From: Rhineura floridana
Taxonomy: Eukaryota; Chordata; Lepidosauria; Squamata; Rhineuridae
Direction of reading: 5' to 3'
DNA length: 64,000 bases
Assembly: GCF_030035675.1 (NCBI RefSeq)
Contig: NC_084482.1
Coordinates: 223,368,943 to 223,432,942 of the forward strand
Positions 34,416-45,350 of this stretch are shown here, piece after piece. The stretch's first letter is position 1. Each line of letters begins with the position of its first letter. The notes beneath the pieces are model-generated. The model made no database searches, was not told the origin of the DNA, and saw only the letters and a program-made list of their open reading frames with translations. The position numbers were made by a program, and so were the translations under genes.

Positions 34416-36440
34416 TTAACCTCCCTTGTAGACTGTGAGGATGCTGTGGACATAATATATCTCGACTTCAGCAAAGCTTTTGGCAAAGTGCCCCATGATA
34501 TTCTGATTAGCAAGCTAGCTAAATGTGGGCTGGATGGAACAACTATTAGATGGATCCACAGTTAGCTCCAAATTGTACTCAAAGAGTGCTCATCAATGGT
34601 TCCTTATCAAACTGGGCGGAAGTAACAAGTGGGGTACCACAGGGCTCAGTCCTGGGCCCAGTGCTCTTTAACATTTTTATTAACGACTTGGATGAGGAGG
34701 TACAAAGCATGCTTATCAAATTTGCAGATGATAAAAAATTGGGGGGCATAGCCAATACCATGGAAGACAGAAAGAAAATTCAAAGGGACCTTTATAGGCT
34801 GGAGCGTTGGGGCTGAAAACAACCGAATGAAATTCAACAGGGATAAATGCAAAGTTCTACACTTAGGAAAAAGAAACCAAATGCACAGTTATAAGATGGG
34901 GAATACTTGGCTCAGCAGCACGACATGTGAGAAGGATCTTGGAATTTTCGTTGATCACAAGCTAAATATGAGCCAACTGTGATGTGGCTGCAAAAAAGGC
35001 AAATGCTATATTAGGCTGCATTAACAGAAGTATAGTTTCCAAATCGTGTGAATTACTAGTTCCCCTCTATCCAGCACTGGTTAGGCCTCATCTTGAATAC
35101 TGCATCCAGTTCTGGTCTCCGCACTTTAAAAAGGATGCAGATGTTAGGAATAAATTATTCCTAGGCCCCAAGAGTTGTCAAAGAGTTGTCAAGAAACACT
35201 ACATTATTACCAGATCTAGTGCTGCTCTGAATCATGGGACTCAAAGAAGGTGGGAGGACATGACTCTCTAGCTTTCGTCTCTACCCTCATGAGAAAAGAA
35301 CACGCAGAGGCGCCTGTAAGGCTAGAGAAAGAGATAAAATGTATCCCTATGATTTGTTTCTGTTTCTCTCTGTCCTGCTTTTTACTATACACATCCTGCA
35401 TTTGTAGCTGTTCAGCACAAAGAAACAAGGGTTCCCAAAATATCTTGTTAGAATGTATCCATAGTTTTTGCGTCATACTGCTGTGTGGGTAACTTTCAAA
35501 GGTTACTAAACCCTATGTTTATCTTTCACCAAGTGTCAATCTAACCCTGATCCTCACTTTTCCTTATTCTTATCTCACATTAAGTTTTCTTAAGATTGAC
35601 AAGTGTATGATGTCTTTATCAATTCCTTGCTTTTTAGAATTATGAGAAATGTAACAAAGGATAAGAAAAGGCGCTTGCTTTATCTCTGTAATACTGTATT
35701 CCCATCTTATGATTTTAATAATATTGTATCTTGTTTTGCTTATGAAAACTATATAATGGATGCCTTACTTAATAAACGTTGCTCTCTGCCCTGACAGACT
35801 CCTGTCTGCACAGTTCAGAGATCCCTTCTTGATCAAGCAGTTTGTGTGTTGCTTTATGTTTGGTATCTGGCTGGACCACTAACAGGTAAATTAACTTGCT
35901 AAAACTTGCACTCCTATTCAGGGTAAAGAGGTGCGTTAGCTCGCCCTCGGAGAGAGGGGAGGGAGCTTAAATTTGAACCTAACACAGACAAACCGGAACG
36001 GGTTCAGAAGAGGGCAACAAAGATGATCAGGGGACTGGAGACAAAGCCCTATGAGGAGAGACTGAAAGAACTGGGCATGTTTAGCCTGGAGAAGAGAAGA
36101 CAGGGGAGATATGATAGCACTCTTCAAGTACATGAAAGGTTGTCACATAGAGGAGGGCTGGGATCTCTTCTCAATTGTCCCAGAGTGCAGGACATGGAAT
36201 GATGGGCTCAAGATGCAGGAAATCAGATTTCGACTGGACATGGAAAAACGTCCTAACTGTTAGAGCCATACGACAATGGAACCAATTACCTAGAGAGGTA
36301 GTGGGCTCTCCGACACTGGAGGCATTCAAGAGGCAGCTGGACAGCCATCTGTCAGGAATGCTTTGATATGGATTTGTGCATTGAGCAGGGGGTGGACTCG
36401 ATGGCCTTGTAGGCCCCTTCCAATTCTATGATTCTATGAA
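34416..36440 (+). mobile_element. CR1 LINE copy 2, split by a solo LTR
   Basis: It begins directly after copy 1 and belongs to another CR1 subfamily, the one at 17.2-19 kb: [56 protein letters not shown]-like text, then after the [14 protein letters not shown]-like text and the 3' end ggactcgatggccttgtagg. It closes with the CR1 tail repeat attctatgattctatgaa at 36423-36440. The frame has several lesions. Confidence 0.9.
35142..35984 (+). repeat. Solo LTR of an endogenous retrovirus-like element
   Basis: An 843-base unit with ends TGTTAGGAATAAA and GAACCTAACA is flanked by a 4-bp duplication caga (35138-35141, 35985-35988). An AATAAA lies near 35770 followed by a pyrimidine-rich stretch, giving plus orientation. 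No internal genes remain. A 4-bp duplication fits gammaretrovirus-like (class I) elements. It is younger than CR1 copy 2. Confidence 0.85.
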
Positions 36441-36500
36441 AAATGTGTGGAGTGTGTAAAGAGCTTCATTCATAGCAAAAGTGTTGCTTTACATGAAATG
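36441..36500 (+). pseudogene. Stray C2H2 zinc-finger fragment
   Basis: Directly after the CR1 tail the frame reads KCVECVKSFIHSKSVALHEM. It has the two Cys and the first His of a finger in the style of locus 1. The rest is lost. It is most simply the far side of the locus 1 array, separated by the retroelement block. Confidence 0.75.
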
Positions 36501-37260
36501 AAGTGGTTGCATCATGGCCCTACCTTCAGATTATGGCCTTGCAACATTATATCTGCTCCTACAAAATACTGACATGGATTATTTTGAACCCAACACCAAG
36601 TATTGGTTTGAGCAACAATGGACCCGAATTCACAGTCTGGGATAGGTGTGATAGCTTTCCTTGGTCCTCCATTAATCCCTTCTACTCACCACCCACTTCC
36701 AACTGTCACCAGATTAAATTCTCATGAGGATCCCTACTGTCATTCCATGTTCCCTTAATCTCCTCTTCCCACTCTCCGAGGGATCTTCCTCCTCGAACAT
36801 AAGCATGGTTCATTACTGACTGGCCTGTTCGTCCTTCTTAACAAAATGAAGACGGGTGTTGCTGTCAGATACTAACTTACACTATTTAGGCAGATGCAAT
36901 CACTAAACCTTGATGTGGCTAGCATTACTAGGTTGCAATCCGCCCTGCTGGCGAAGGACGGGTAATAAATTGAAGAAGTCATCCTGTAGTCTTGTTTCCT
37001 GAATAAATGCGGGGACAGAGTTGAAATCTGGGCTTGTTGCACGGTTTGATCATTTCTTTTGTTTCTCTCTTGAGTAGGTCGTCATTCCTGATGAGCTGTT
37101 TCAAATTAGGATGTTTTTTGTAGATAAGGAGAATCCTATTCCTGAAGCCCTGGGTGAGGGAAGTGGAATATTAAGATGATAGTTGCAAAAGGAACAGTAC
37201 TGAGAGAAGTTGATGATTTCTAGATATATGCTAAAACATTTGGAGGATCAGTTTTGTCAG
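36501..37260. other. Intergenic, nothing recognised
   Basis: No coding, repeat or RNA feature can be supported on either strand. Confidence 0.4.
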
Positions 37261-37269
37261 CATTTGAGA

Positions 37270-37500
37270 GACAGTATGGTATAGTGGTCAGACTGGGAAC
37301 AGGGCAGCCAAGGCTCAAATCCCCATTCGACCATCTGGCTTAGTGTGCGACTGCGCTGGTCACTGTCTCTCAGCCTAACCTACCTCACAGGGTTGTGAGG
37401 ATAAAATTGGGAGAGGGAAAGCCATGTTTGTATGCCACCTTGAGCTCCTTGGCAGGAAAGTGGGATATAAGTGGAATAAACAAATAAGTAAACAAACAAA
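37270..37500 (+). mobile_element. tRNA-derived SINE with L2-like tail
   Basis: It starts with an A-box-like tatggtatagtggtcagac, has a B-box-like ggctcaaatcccc, a body tctctcagcctaacctacct, and an end agtgggatataagtgg with (aaac)n. It differs from the Sauria-type SINE in the second half. Confidence 0.7.
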
Positions 37501-37665
37501 CATGCATTTCTTTTTTAAAAAGGACAACCATGTTATCTCTATGAGAAAATTGATGGCACAAAAGCTATATTCTTGTTAGTGCTGGCTGACAGGTTAGTGC
37601 TTCTTAACTAGAGCTCATGGGCAGGAGATAGTGGTGAACCTGAGATCCCACCAGAGGTGACATCT

Positions 37666-37781
37666 CAGAGCTTGGAAAAGTTACTTTTTTGAACTACAAC
37701 TCCCATCAGTCCCAGCCAGCATGGCCACTGGATTGGGCTGATGGGAGTTGTAGTTCAAAAAAGTAACTTTTCCAACCTCTG
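37666..37781. mobile_element. Palindromic hAT MITE (CAGAGCTTGGGAAAG family), second copy
   Basis: Ends CAGAGCTTGGAAAAGTTACT and AGTAACTTTTCCAACCTCTG. Flanking 8-mers tgacatct and ctcctcta do not match, so it is older or rearranged compared with the copy at 11097. Confidence 0.85.
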
Positions 37782-38483
37782 CTCCTCTACATGTAAAAAA
37801 GGAGGTAAACAGGTAAGTGTGAGACAGAAGAGGTGGAAGAGAGAGAGAGATCAGTTTTGCAGCTAAAAGTACATGCAAAGCAAGTGCAAACTCTAAGTAG
37901 GCTTGAAGGCCTCTTGGTCCTGCAGGGGCTGTCTCTAAGGATCTGCTGTGGCATAGCAGATCTTCCACCCTGTCCAAGAATGGGAAACTGCACTAAAGTC
38001 CATGTAGTCCAGAATTCCTATTTCCATCTGGTGACAGACAGCTATGATGGAAAACCCCAAAAAGAACATAGGTAGAGTTAAGTTTCAAAGTCCAAATGTA
38101 ATTAATCCCAAAATAACAGGCTGTAATCTTGTCAGAGAATCCCCATTCCATCTTTGTACATAAGGTGCATTATTTGCATTCTGTTTTGTTTTTCTGAGTA
38201 ATCATTGCATTTTATCTTGCTGGCAAACATTGTTCTTTATTTTTTCCTCTTCTCCAAGATTCATTTCTGCATAACATGCTGTTAATTTTCTCTTTGCTTT
38301 CTTTATGCTCACATCTTTTCTAAGTTGAGATGCACAGCTGATGCTGATGTATGTTAAATAAAAAATTTTCCAATCAGCTTCCAGCTTCTGTCCATATCTG
38401 GTCACCAGCCCCTTACCTACTGGGGCAAAGTAAGGGCCTCTAGCAAGGCCCTTTAGCAAGAGGGGCTACTTGTGTCTGCCCTG

Positions 38484-38612
38484 TACAACCTTTTCGCCCT
38501 CCACATGCTGTTGGGGTCCATCTCTCATCGTCCCTCCTGATTGGTTGTGCTAGCTGGGGCTGATGGGAGGTGGGGTCCAATAACATCTCAGCAGCCAGAA
38601 GTTTCCCACCTT
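38484..38612. mobile_element. Decayed hAT MITE
   Basis: The core gctggggctgatgggagg with a left part gctgttggggtccatctctc shows the same palindromic plan, with many changes and no clear duplication. Confidence 0.55.
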
Positions 38613-38734
38613 GCCAGAGGCTGTTCAAGGTGGCAGAAAAAGGCACAGACATAACTGGGGACTGAAGTGGCTGCCAAAAAACTGACTGGGTCCATCTGGT
38701 GAGTGAGGTGAGATGGAGCAATTCACTTGAGTGT

Positions 38735-39305
38735 TGGGAAGGTTCGAATCTCCACACAGCCATGAAGCTCACTGAGTGACCTTGGGCCAATCGCTGCCTC
38801 TCAGCCTCAGAGGAAAAAACGAAATGAACTGCCTTCAAGTCAATTCCGACTCATGACGACCCTACGAATAGGATTTTCATGGTAAGCGGTATTCAGAAGG
38901 GGTTTACCATTGCTGAGAGGCAGTGACTGGCCCAAGGTCACCCAGTGAGCTTCATGGCTGTGTGGGGATTCGAACCCTGGTCTCCCAGGGCGTAGTCCAA
39001 CACCTTAACCACCACACCACACTGGCTCTCATATGGTGACCCTATGAATAGGGTTTTCATGATAAACTCTATTCAGAGGGTTTTACTATTGCCTTCCTCT
39101 GAGGCTGAGAGTCGGTGACTGACCTAAGGTCACCCACTGAGCTTCATGACTGCATGGGGATTTGAATCCTGGTCTCCCAGGTTGCACTGCAACACACAAA
39201 CCACTACACCACACTGGTAATGGTAACTCCCCTCTGAATACTGCTAACCACGAAAAACCTATTCATAGGGTCGCCATAAGTCAGAAACGACTTGAAGGCA
39301 GTCCA
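38735..39305 (+). mobile_element. Sauria-type SINE, plus strand, interrupted
   Basis: The left part, 38735-38820 (ggttcgaatctccacacagc, gaccttgggccaatcgctgc), and the right part, 39222-39305 (gggtcgccataagtcagaaa to cttgaaggcagt), make one SINE. Two minus-strand SINE copies lie between them. Confidence 0.75.
38823..39217 (-). mobile_element. Two tandem Sauria-type SINE copies, minus strand
   Basis: The first copy, 38823-39032, is nearly complete (ctgccttcaagtcaattccg to accacactggctctc). The second, 39033-39217, starts inside the BovB-like end (atggtgaccctatgaatagg) and runs to accacactgg. Both carry a recognisable B-box (gattcgaaccc, gatttgaatcc in reverse sense). Confidence 0.8.
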
Positions 39306-40195
39306 TGTCCATTTCAATTTTTAAAAGACCTGCAAAATCCCAGACCTAGACAGGACAAAACTCTGCTAAAAATGTAGATGTGATACAGCAAGAATATAAT
39401 GGGATGAAATCGCTCACACATACCAGCCTCGAAAGTGAAGTGAGAAAGTTTTGAGGGACAATGAAGCTCTGCAAAAACTTTGCAAAAGTCCAACCCTAAA
39501 ACAATTAATGGGGTGAAAAAGTGCTCTCAGCCACCCGTGGCCCTACAAGTAAGGAAGGGGGAGTGGTGGGAAGGGCGGTGACTTTGTGTAATGATAAAAC
39601 ATTGTAGAAACTCAAACAAACTGAATAGAATAAGCATAAATATGGAATAAAAATAGAGGGGGTAGACACTGTTGGTGAACAAAATAGAAAGTGATTGGCG
39701 GAAGGGATGTTGCCTCTCCCCTCCCCCCAACCTTTTGAGGCATCCTGCTCAGGAGGGATTGAATTTGCAAAGGAGTCCCCAAGAGGGTGAAAGCAAAGTG
39801 TGATTTGCATCAACATCTCGCCCTCAAAGCGCACTAGAAAGCCATGTGTAAAACCTTCCCTCATCATGATATGTGTCAGAGAGGAAAGAGCTCTCCTGTT
39901 CCCCCACCCCACAATTTCCTTTCAGCATTGAAAACAACTGGCTGTCCACGGAAGGAGTCATAATCCCCAGATTCTCGGCTTTCATTTTAATGAAAGAGTA
40001 GATTGCTAGCATTTGTGGAACACCAGATATGAGGCAAAAGGTACAAGAGCTGTTCCCCTGTCTTGCGTAAGGAGCTCACCGGCCCCGTCCTTTCCGAGTT
40101 TTTAGGCAACGGACAAAGCCATGGAGATGACTGACATTCTTCTCCAATCAGGGGGCCGCATGACGTTTGTTTCAGAGTTGTAAGGAATCCATTTT
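39306..40195. other. Intergenic, nothing recognised
   Basis: Minus-strand frames here (39912-39505) have no known domain. The composition is ordinary. Confidence 0.4.
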
Positions 40196-40199
40196 TCAG

Positions 40200-40448
40200 C
40201 ACGGCAGCGCCTACACCCTGGAACTCCCTGCCCCTTGATGTCAGGCAGGCACCTTTGCGGGATTATTTTTGGTGCCTGCTAAAAATGTTTTAGCTCCGGC
40301 AAGCTTACCCAGACATGCAATGCTGATATGTATTTCCATATGCAATTTTATTTTATAACGTATTGTGTTAAATGGCTTATTTTATTTAAATCTTGACAGT
40401 TTTGACGTTACCGACTTTGACTTTTGTTGATAATTTTAATTTATATTT
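40200..40448 (+). mobile_element. L2-like LINE 3' part, left of the inserted half-LINE
   Basis: It encodes TPWNSLPLDVRQ-like text and a 3' UTR. The sequence resumes at 42584-42655 with an L2-type tail (gcagaatacaaactctgtc). Confidence 0.6.
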
Positions 40449-41260
40449 TGAACTTCCCAGGAGGATCCCTCCGCCTGTGCTGCCTCTGAGACGGGCTCCC
40501 GTCTTGGATGAAACTTATCCAGTTTTAAATTCAGTCAGAAGGGTTTTTTCTGACTGGGGATGATTTCTTCCGGATAAGGAAGAAGCGTGAGATCTGCCAC
40601 ATAGTTTTGTTTTGATTGTTGGAGCCTGGAATTCGTCAGAATTGTCTGTCTTCCAGCAGTTCAGACAGAGCGAGGATTTTATGCTAGCTCAGCTGGATAA
40701 GTGACCCGTTTTTTTTTTAACGGACTAGCAGGCAAACCTCCTGTCTACATTTATCATTTTCTTATCTATATAGCTAAAGAGATTTGTCAAAGTAACAGCA
40801 ATTAAGATAACCTAGATGAGGTAAGACTTTCCTTCTTTATTTACGGAACTAAGGGGGAAGAAAATATAAATAGCTTATCTTTTTCTTTTATTATTGCAAA
40901 AAGCTGACATGGAAAATTACATTTTAAAAATTACAACGGATGAGAGCTTTCTGATTGGGAGAGATAAGAAATCTTTTTGATTTACAAGACTTTTGTGTAA
41001 TATATATAAGGGACTATTTTTTCTGATCTACTTTTTTGTTGTTGTTGACGAATCTGCTCATTCTCTCTGCTACTAGTTATTTGAACGCTGTGAACTAAAA
41101 GCTGTTTTTGCACTTCTGGACATTTAAGAGATAAGGACTGTCTAGCGTGTGACGTTAGTTGGTTGGAAAGATTAACTCCTTTGTAACTGGATAAAGAAAT
41201 AAACTGCTCTTTGCTTGGGACATTGAAAATTGAAGGAGTTTTGTTCTTTTGGTTTTAAGA

Positions 41261-41956
41261 ATGGCAATTAAGAAGATCATGGATGTACAAGAAGGGACTT
41301 TATTTCTAGACATGCTTCAGAAAATAATGGATGGGATTAACTCAATAAAACAAGAACTGAGAAATAATAGACAAGCGTGGAGAACTGAATTTCATGAAAT
41401 GAGACAGGAGCTGAAAGAAACTCAGGATTCTATGAGAAAGGAGAATAAAGATAGATCTGGAAAACAAAAAAAGGATGAAAGAGAAATTAAAGGCAAGGTT
41501 CAATCTATGGAGATTGGCTTAAATATGGACATGAAAAAAGATTTGGATTTCCTGGTTGTGACGGATCCTGGAGATAAATATTACAGTTTGGTATACAGCG
41601 CTGTCTCTGAAGGAATTGAAGAGATTGGAGATAAAGATATTATCGGTTCAAAAAAATTCCTGGACTGGAAGGATTTGATGGAACTTGAAATGGAGAAAGT
41701 TAATAGAATTAATCCCTGTTTTGTGTCAATGGAAAAACCTTCAAGAAATGTACTAGTGTATCATGTGGAAAAGAGGAGCAGAGATGCGGCTTTGAAACAA
41801 TACTTCAGTGTTACGTTTGGATTTGATGGTAAGAAAATATCTGTGATGGAGGAAATTCCTATCAGACTTTTATTATATGACTATGACAGCAAGATTTTTG
41901 GGTGCGTAAAGATGGAAGATGGACCCAATATGGATAATGACAGAAGAGCGATTTGA
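41261..41956 (+). CDS. L1 ORF1p-like protein, sole gene of the half-LINE
   Basis: This 231-residue protein starts at an ATG at 41261 (reading AIKKIMDVQEG). Residues about 10-75 form a charged, heptad-rich coiled coil (FLDMLQKIMDGINSIKQEL, then EFHEMRQELKETQDSM). Residues about 90-170 could be the RRM-like middle, and the end (VNRINPCF, NVLVYHVEKRSRDAALKQYF, DGKKISVMEEIP) resembles the C-terminal domain of L1 ORF1 proteins. These are trimeric RNA-binding chaperones that coat element RNA. It is shorter than human ORF1p (338 residues). The frame is open from start to stop, consistent with a young copy. The C-terminal match is by eye. Confidence 0.72.
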   Translation: MAIKKIMDVQEGTLFLDMLQKIMDGINSIKQELRNNRQAWRTEFHEMRQELKETQDSMRKENKDRSGKQKKDEREIKGKVQSMEIGLNMDMKKDLDFLVVTDPGDKYYSLVYSAVSEGIEEIGDKDIIGSKKFLDWKDLMELEMEKVNRINPCFVSMEKPSRNVLVYHVEKRSRDAALKQYFSVTFGFDGKKISVMEEIPIRLLLYDYDSKIFGCVKMEDGPNMDNDRRAI

Positions 41957-42440
41957 AACTACTGGACTCAGTAGATTTGATGAGTTGGATTAATTAACAT
42001 GTTTATTTAGAAAAAAAAATTGATTGACATATATCTCAAGGATTGGAAACTTCTCTTTGACTTTTTGTGGAAGATTAAAATGATATGATGTTAATGAGAT
42101 TTGAAACCAACTAAGATAACTGCTGGAGGAAGGTGATTTTATAATCTATTAAGAGATAGGTCTGTTATATATTATAGATTTATAGTTGAATTATAGTGTT
42201 TTGAAATTACTGCATTTAGTAGATTTGATGAGCTGGATTAATTGGCATGTTTATTTAGAAAAAAAAATGATATATATCTCAAGGATTGGAAACTTCTCTT
42301 TGACTTTTTGTGGAATATTAAAATGATATGATGTTAATGAGATTTGAAACCAACTAAGATAACCGCTGGAGGAAGGTGATTTTATAATCTATTAAGAGAT
42401 AGGTTTGTTATATATTATAGATTTATAGCTGAACTATGAC
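41953..42440 (+). repeat. Tandem duplication in the half-LINE 3' region, 248-base period
   Basis: Copy one, 41953-42200, begins in the last codon of the frame. Copy two, 42201-42440, follows directly. They differ at few positions (for example a short deletion after the A run near 42268). Confidence 0.9.
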
Positions 42441-42583
42441 AAACCGGAAGTCAATATTTTTATATATATGTATTTTTTTTGTATTGTATTAGTTATTGAT
42501 TTGTGTTTTCTTTTTGTATTATTTTGGTTTTGAAAATTAGAATAAAAATTAATTGAAAAAAAAGATAATTTTAATTTATATTT

Positions 42584-42655
42584 CATGTTATTCACTTAGA
42601 GGTTTTGACAATTAAGCAGAATACAAACTCTGTCAAATAAAAAATAAATAAAAGC
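42584..42655 (+). mobile_element. L2-like LINE tail, right of the half-LINE
   Basis: Continues 40200-40448 after the insertion and ends in aaaataaataaaag. Confidence 0.6.
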
Positions 42656-43044
42656 AGATCTGGGTTTTCTTCTGGTGGAGACGCAATTGCTGCTGCTTCT
42701 GCTCTCTTGTGGAAAACAATCCGGGTCTCCAGGAATTTAGAAACTGTTTTATGTGCTCTATATGTTTTTTATAGGGTTGTTTTATTGGGTTTTTTTAATG
42801 GGCCTTCACCACTCCGCCTTGGGTGATGCTGCTAAGAGTCTCAAAATGCCTGAGAGCCAGTAACACCAGCCCTGCAAAGTAGCACAGTGCCATTATACCC
42901 ATTTTGCTGGAGGGAGGGGAGGGGTTTAGACCAGTAGTGTACAACAACCCTAAAGTGTAGTCTAGTGTCAATATCATGGTATATTGGTTTTTTTTAAGTG
43001 ATGTGGGCTCGTGATTTTGGAAGTTGGGCTTTGCTATGGGGAAG

Positions 43045-43130
43045 GGTGACGTCTCAGTGGGAGAACATCTGCTTTGCATGCAGAATAACAGAAGGTCCAT
43101 GTTTAATCCCAGCCAGCATCTCCACTTAGG
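43045..43130 (+). mobile_element. tRNA-Ala-derived SINE fragment
   Basis: tctcagtgggagaacatctg, then gctttgcatgcagaataac and a B-box-like tgtttaatcccagc mirror a tRNA-Ala gene body. Confidence 0.65.
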
Positions 43131-43147
43131 GTGTGCAAAGATACCTC

Positions 43148-43590
43148 CCTGTAAATACCTGGTGGAGCGCCTCTCCCAATATGAAACTACCCGTACACTG
43201 CGCTCAACATCTAAGGCCCTCCTCCAAGTACCATCCCATCGAGAAGCTCGGAGGGTGGTGACTAGAAATAGGGCCTTTTTGGTTGTGGCCCCCGAACTGT
43301 GGAATGGTCTCCCCGATGAGGTGCGCCTGGCACCGACGCTGCTATCTTTTCGGCGCCAGGTGAAAACCTTTTTATATTCCCAGACATTTTAATGTGTACT
43401 ATTAATATTTATTGATGTATTTTGCTGCTGCTTTGATTTTTGTTTATGTCTGTTTGGTTTGATTCCATTGTATTATTGTATTTATATATTTTCTGATTGT
43501 TTTATTGTTATGTACACCCCCCAGAGAGCCCTTGGGCTTAAGGCGGTATATAAATTAAATAAAATAAATAAATAAATAAATAAAGACTCC
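43148..43590 (+). mobile_element. L2 LINE 3' end
   Basis: It encodes LVERLSQYETTRTLRSTSKA, LQVPSHREARRVVTRNRAFL, VVAPELWNGLPDEVRLAPTL and FRRQVKTFLYSQTF, then the tail ggcggtatataaatt with (ataa)n. It is near-identical in plan to 61015-61690 and comparatively young. Confidence 0.9.
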
Positions 43591-43739
43591 TCATGTGTAT
43601 GAAGGCTGTACAGCTTACGCTCTATATCTTTGCAGCCAGAGTCACCCTTCCCTGCCCCTTCCACATACCCACTGGAGAGGAGATCCCGGCATGACTTGCA
43701 GGAGGAGTCATGCCCTTAGTGCTACCCGTTAGGTGCTAG

Positions 43740-44000
43740 GTGCATCCCCAGGACCCAATTCCCAACCCAGGGCAATTGATCCTGGCAAACTGTCCCTCCT
43801 TGTCAAGGTTGAGCAAACCAACAACCCTGCAAAGTAGCTGGTAGACTGCCACCACCCCTTATTCTGAATAACCACCCTGAGTCCGGGGAAACCCAGAGTC
43901 CAGAAGTAGTTCTCCCAGGGATTCCCAAAGACAAGAGCCAATCAGGCACTCCTTGTTCTGGCGCCCCCAGTAAACCCAAAGCACGTTAGTCTGGGGTCAG
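43740..44000. repeat. Unclassified dispersed repeat, copy B
   Basis: Same family as 7725-8010, same orientation; see that entry. Confidence 0.45.
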
Positions 44001-44054
44001 CAGCTAAGGAATCGGATTCAGAGCCAAGATTTCCCTCCAGCAATGAACACACAT

Positions 44055-44612
44055 GGGTAAATAGAAGTAGCTTTATTAATAAAATATAAGTGCACAATTA
44101 ATAGCAGCAAAACTTTCCTTAAAACCCACACCCAAAAAGAGGCCTAGGTAAAATACAAACAGAGTTCAGACACAAACCAAAATAACAAAACTAACTACCC
44201 TATTCTACTTACTTGAAAAGGTAGTTGCTGAAAGTCTCTCCTTCCCTCAGAGAGGCATAGCATGGGTAGTGAAAGGCAGCCTCAATCCCCACAAGATGAA
44301 ATCCCCACAATTCTTTGCCTCGGGGCCATGTTATACTGAACCATTCTGACGAGTTCATGACAGGAGGCTTGTGCAGTGCAGAGGATATGAATGTAACCCA
44401 CAAATATTTCTGCATTAAATAGAAGTGGGCCGGTTCAGTCTCTTCCGACTGTGGGATTCACGTCCATAGTTGCAGTGACAAGGAACTAACATGTCTCTGA
44501 ACCCCAAAATATATGTTGGGATAGCCCAAATCATATATCTCTGTGATCTGGGGACTCTCCCTGTCAAGAACAACAATAAATTTATTGCATCAGAAATATC
44601 AGACTTCTGAAA
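44055..44612 (-). repeat. Unclassified repeat, possible LTR remnant, copy 2
   Basis: The part 44489-44612 is the reverse complement of 21650-21770. The part near 44060 (gctttattaataaaatataa) has a reversed poly(A)-signal look. Ends could not be placed. If an LTR, it is a broken fossil. Confidence 0.4.
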
Positions 44613-44804
44613 TGCTCATAAAAACATAATGTCATAAAATTAAAACAAGTAACTGAGGGTACCCACCCCCAAAATCTCCCCTTGGCCAGGCCAAATCATA
44701 CACCCCAGGAAAGAGGAGGGTGTCCTCGACGAGATGCCAGTGCATCCCGCAACAACACATGCAATGCAGGTGCATATACAGAAGCATATTTCCACAAAAC
44801 TTTG

Positions 44805-45350
44805 TTGTTGTTATGTGCCTTCAAGTCGATTACGACTTATGGCGACCCTATGAATCAGTGACCTCCAAGAGCATCTGTCATGAACCACCCTGTTCAGATC
44901 TTGTACGTTCAGGTCTGTGGCTTCCTTTATGCAATCAATCCATCTCTTGTTTGGCCTTCCTCTTTTTCTACTCCCTTCTGTTTTTCCCCGCATTATTGAC
45001 TTTTCTAGTGAATCATGTCTTCTCATGATGTGTCCAAAGTATGATAACCTCAGTTTCATCCTTTTAACTTATAGTGACAGTTCTGGTTTAATTTGTTCTA
45101 ACACCCAATTATTTGTCTTTTTTGCAGTCCTTGGTATGCGCAAAACTCCTCCAACAACACATTTCAAATGAGTTGATTTTTCTCTTATCTGCTTTTTTCA
45201 CTGTCCAGCTTTCACATCCATAACTGGGAATACCATGGTCTGAGTGATCGTGACTTTAGTGTTCAGTGATACATCTTTGCATTTGAGGACCTTTTCTAGT
45301 TCTTTCACAGCTGCCCGGCCCAGTCCATTTTGGTTAATGACTGTGTGACT
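44805..45350 (-). mobile_element. BovB/RTE LINE, 3' fragment
   Basis: The minus strand gives ALKELEKVLKCKDVSLNTKV-like text, MKLRLSYFGHIMRRHDSLEK, GSRKRGRPNKRWIDCIKEAT and the BovB 3' end at the left (cttcaagtcgattacgactt). It has one break in the region of the SMYGCESW block. Confidence 0.88.

Larger units (their letters stand above)
40449..42563 (+). mobile_element. Half-LINE: L1-related element with ORF1-like frame only (HAL1-like)
   Basis: A 2.1-kb unit has a GC-rich 5' start (cccaggaggatccctccgcc), about 0.8 kb of 5' UTR, one open frame (41261-41956), a 3' UTR with a 248-base tandem duplication, and an A-rich end (aattgaaaaaaaa). It is flanked by an exact 20-bp duplication gataattttaatttatattt (40429-40448 and 42564-42583) of L2 sequence. 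No reverse transcriptase is present. A full 5' UTR, poly(A) end and long target duplication are marks of L1-type retrotransposition in trans. In plan it matches the half-L1 (HAL1) elements of mammals; whether this family is described for squamates is unknown to me. Confidence 0.8.

Noticed and set aside
38202-38459. Minus-strand frame with a YGQKLEADWKIF segment
   Set aside because: A similar phrase at 45450-45490 shows it is part of a small dispersed repeat; no protein family was recognised.
41261-41956. ORF1-like frame as a domesticated host gene
   Set aside because: It lies inside a unit with a target duplication and poly(A) end, so a recent mobile element is the simpler reading.
43045-43130. 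tRNA-Ala-like sequence as a tRNA gene (also 48860-48960)
   Set aside because: A- and B-box text is present, but the acceptor stem does not close and a SINE body follows, so these are SINE heads.
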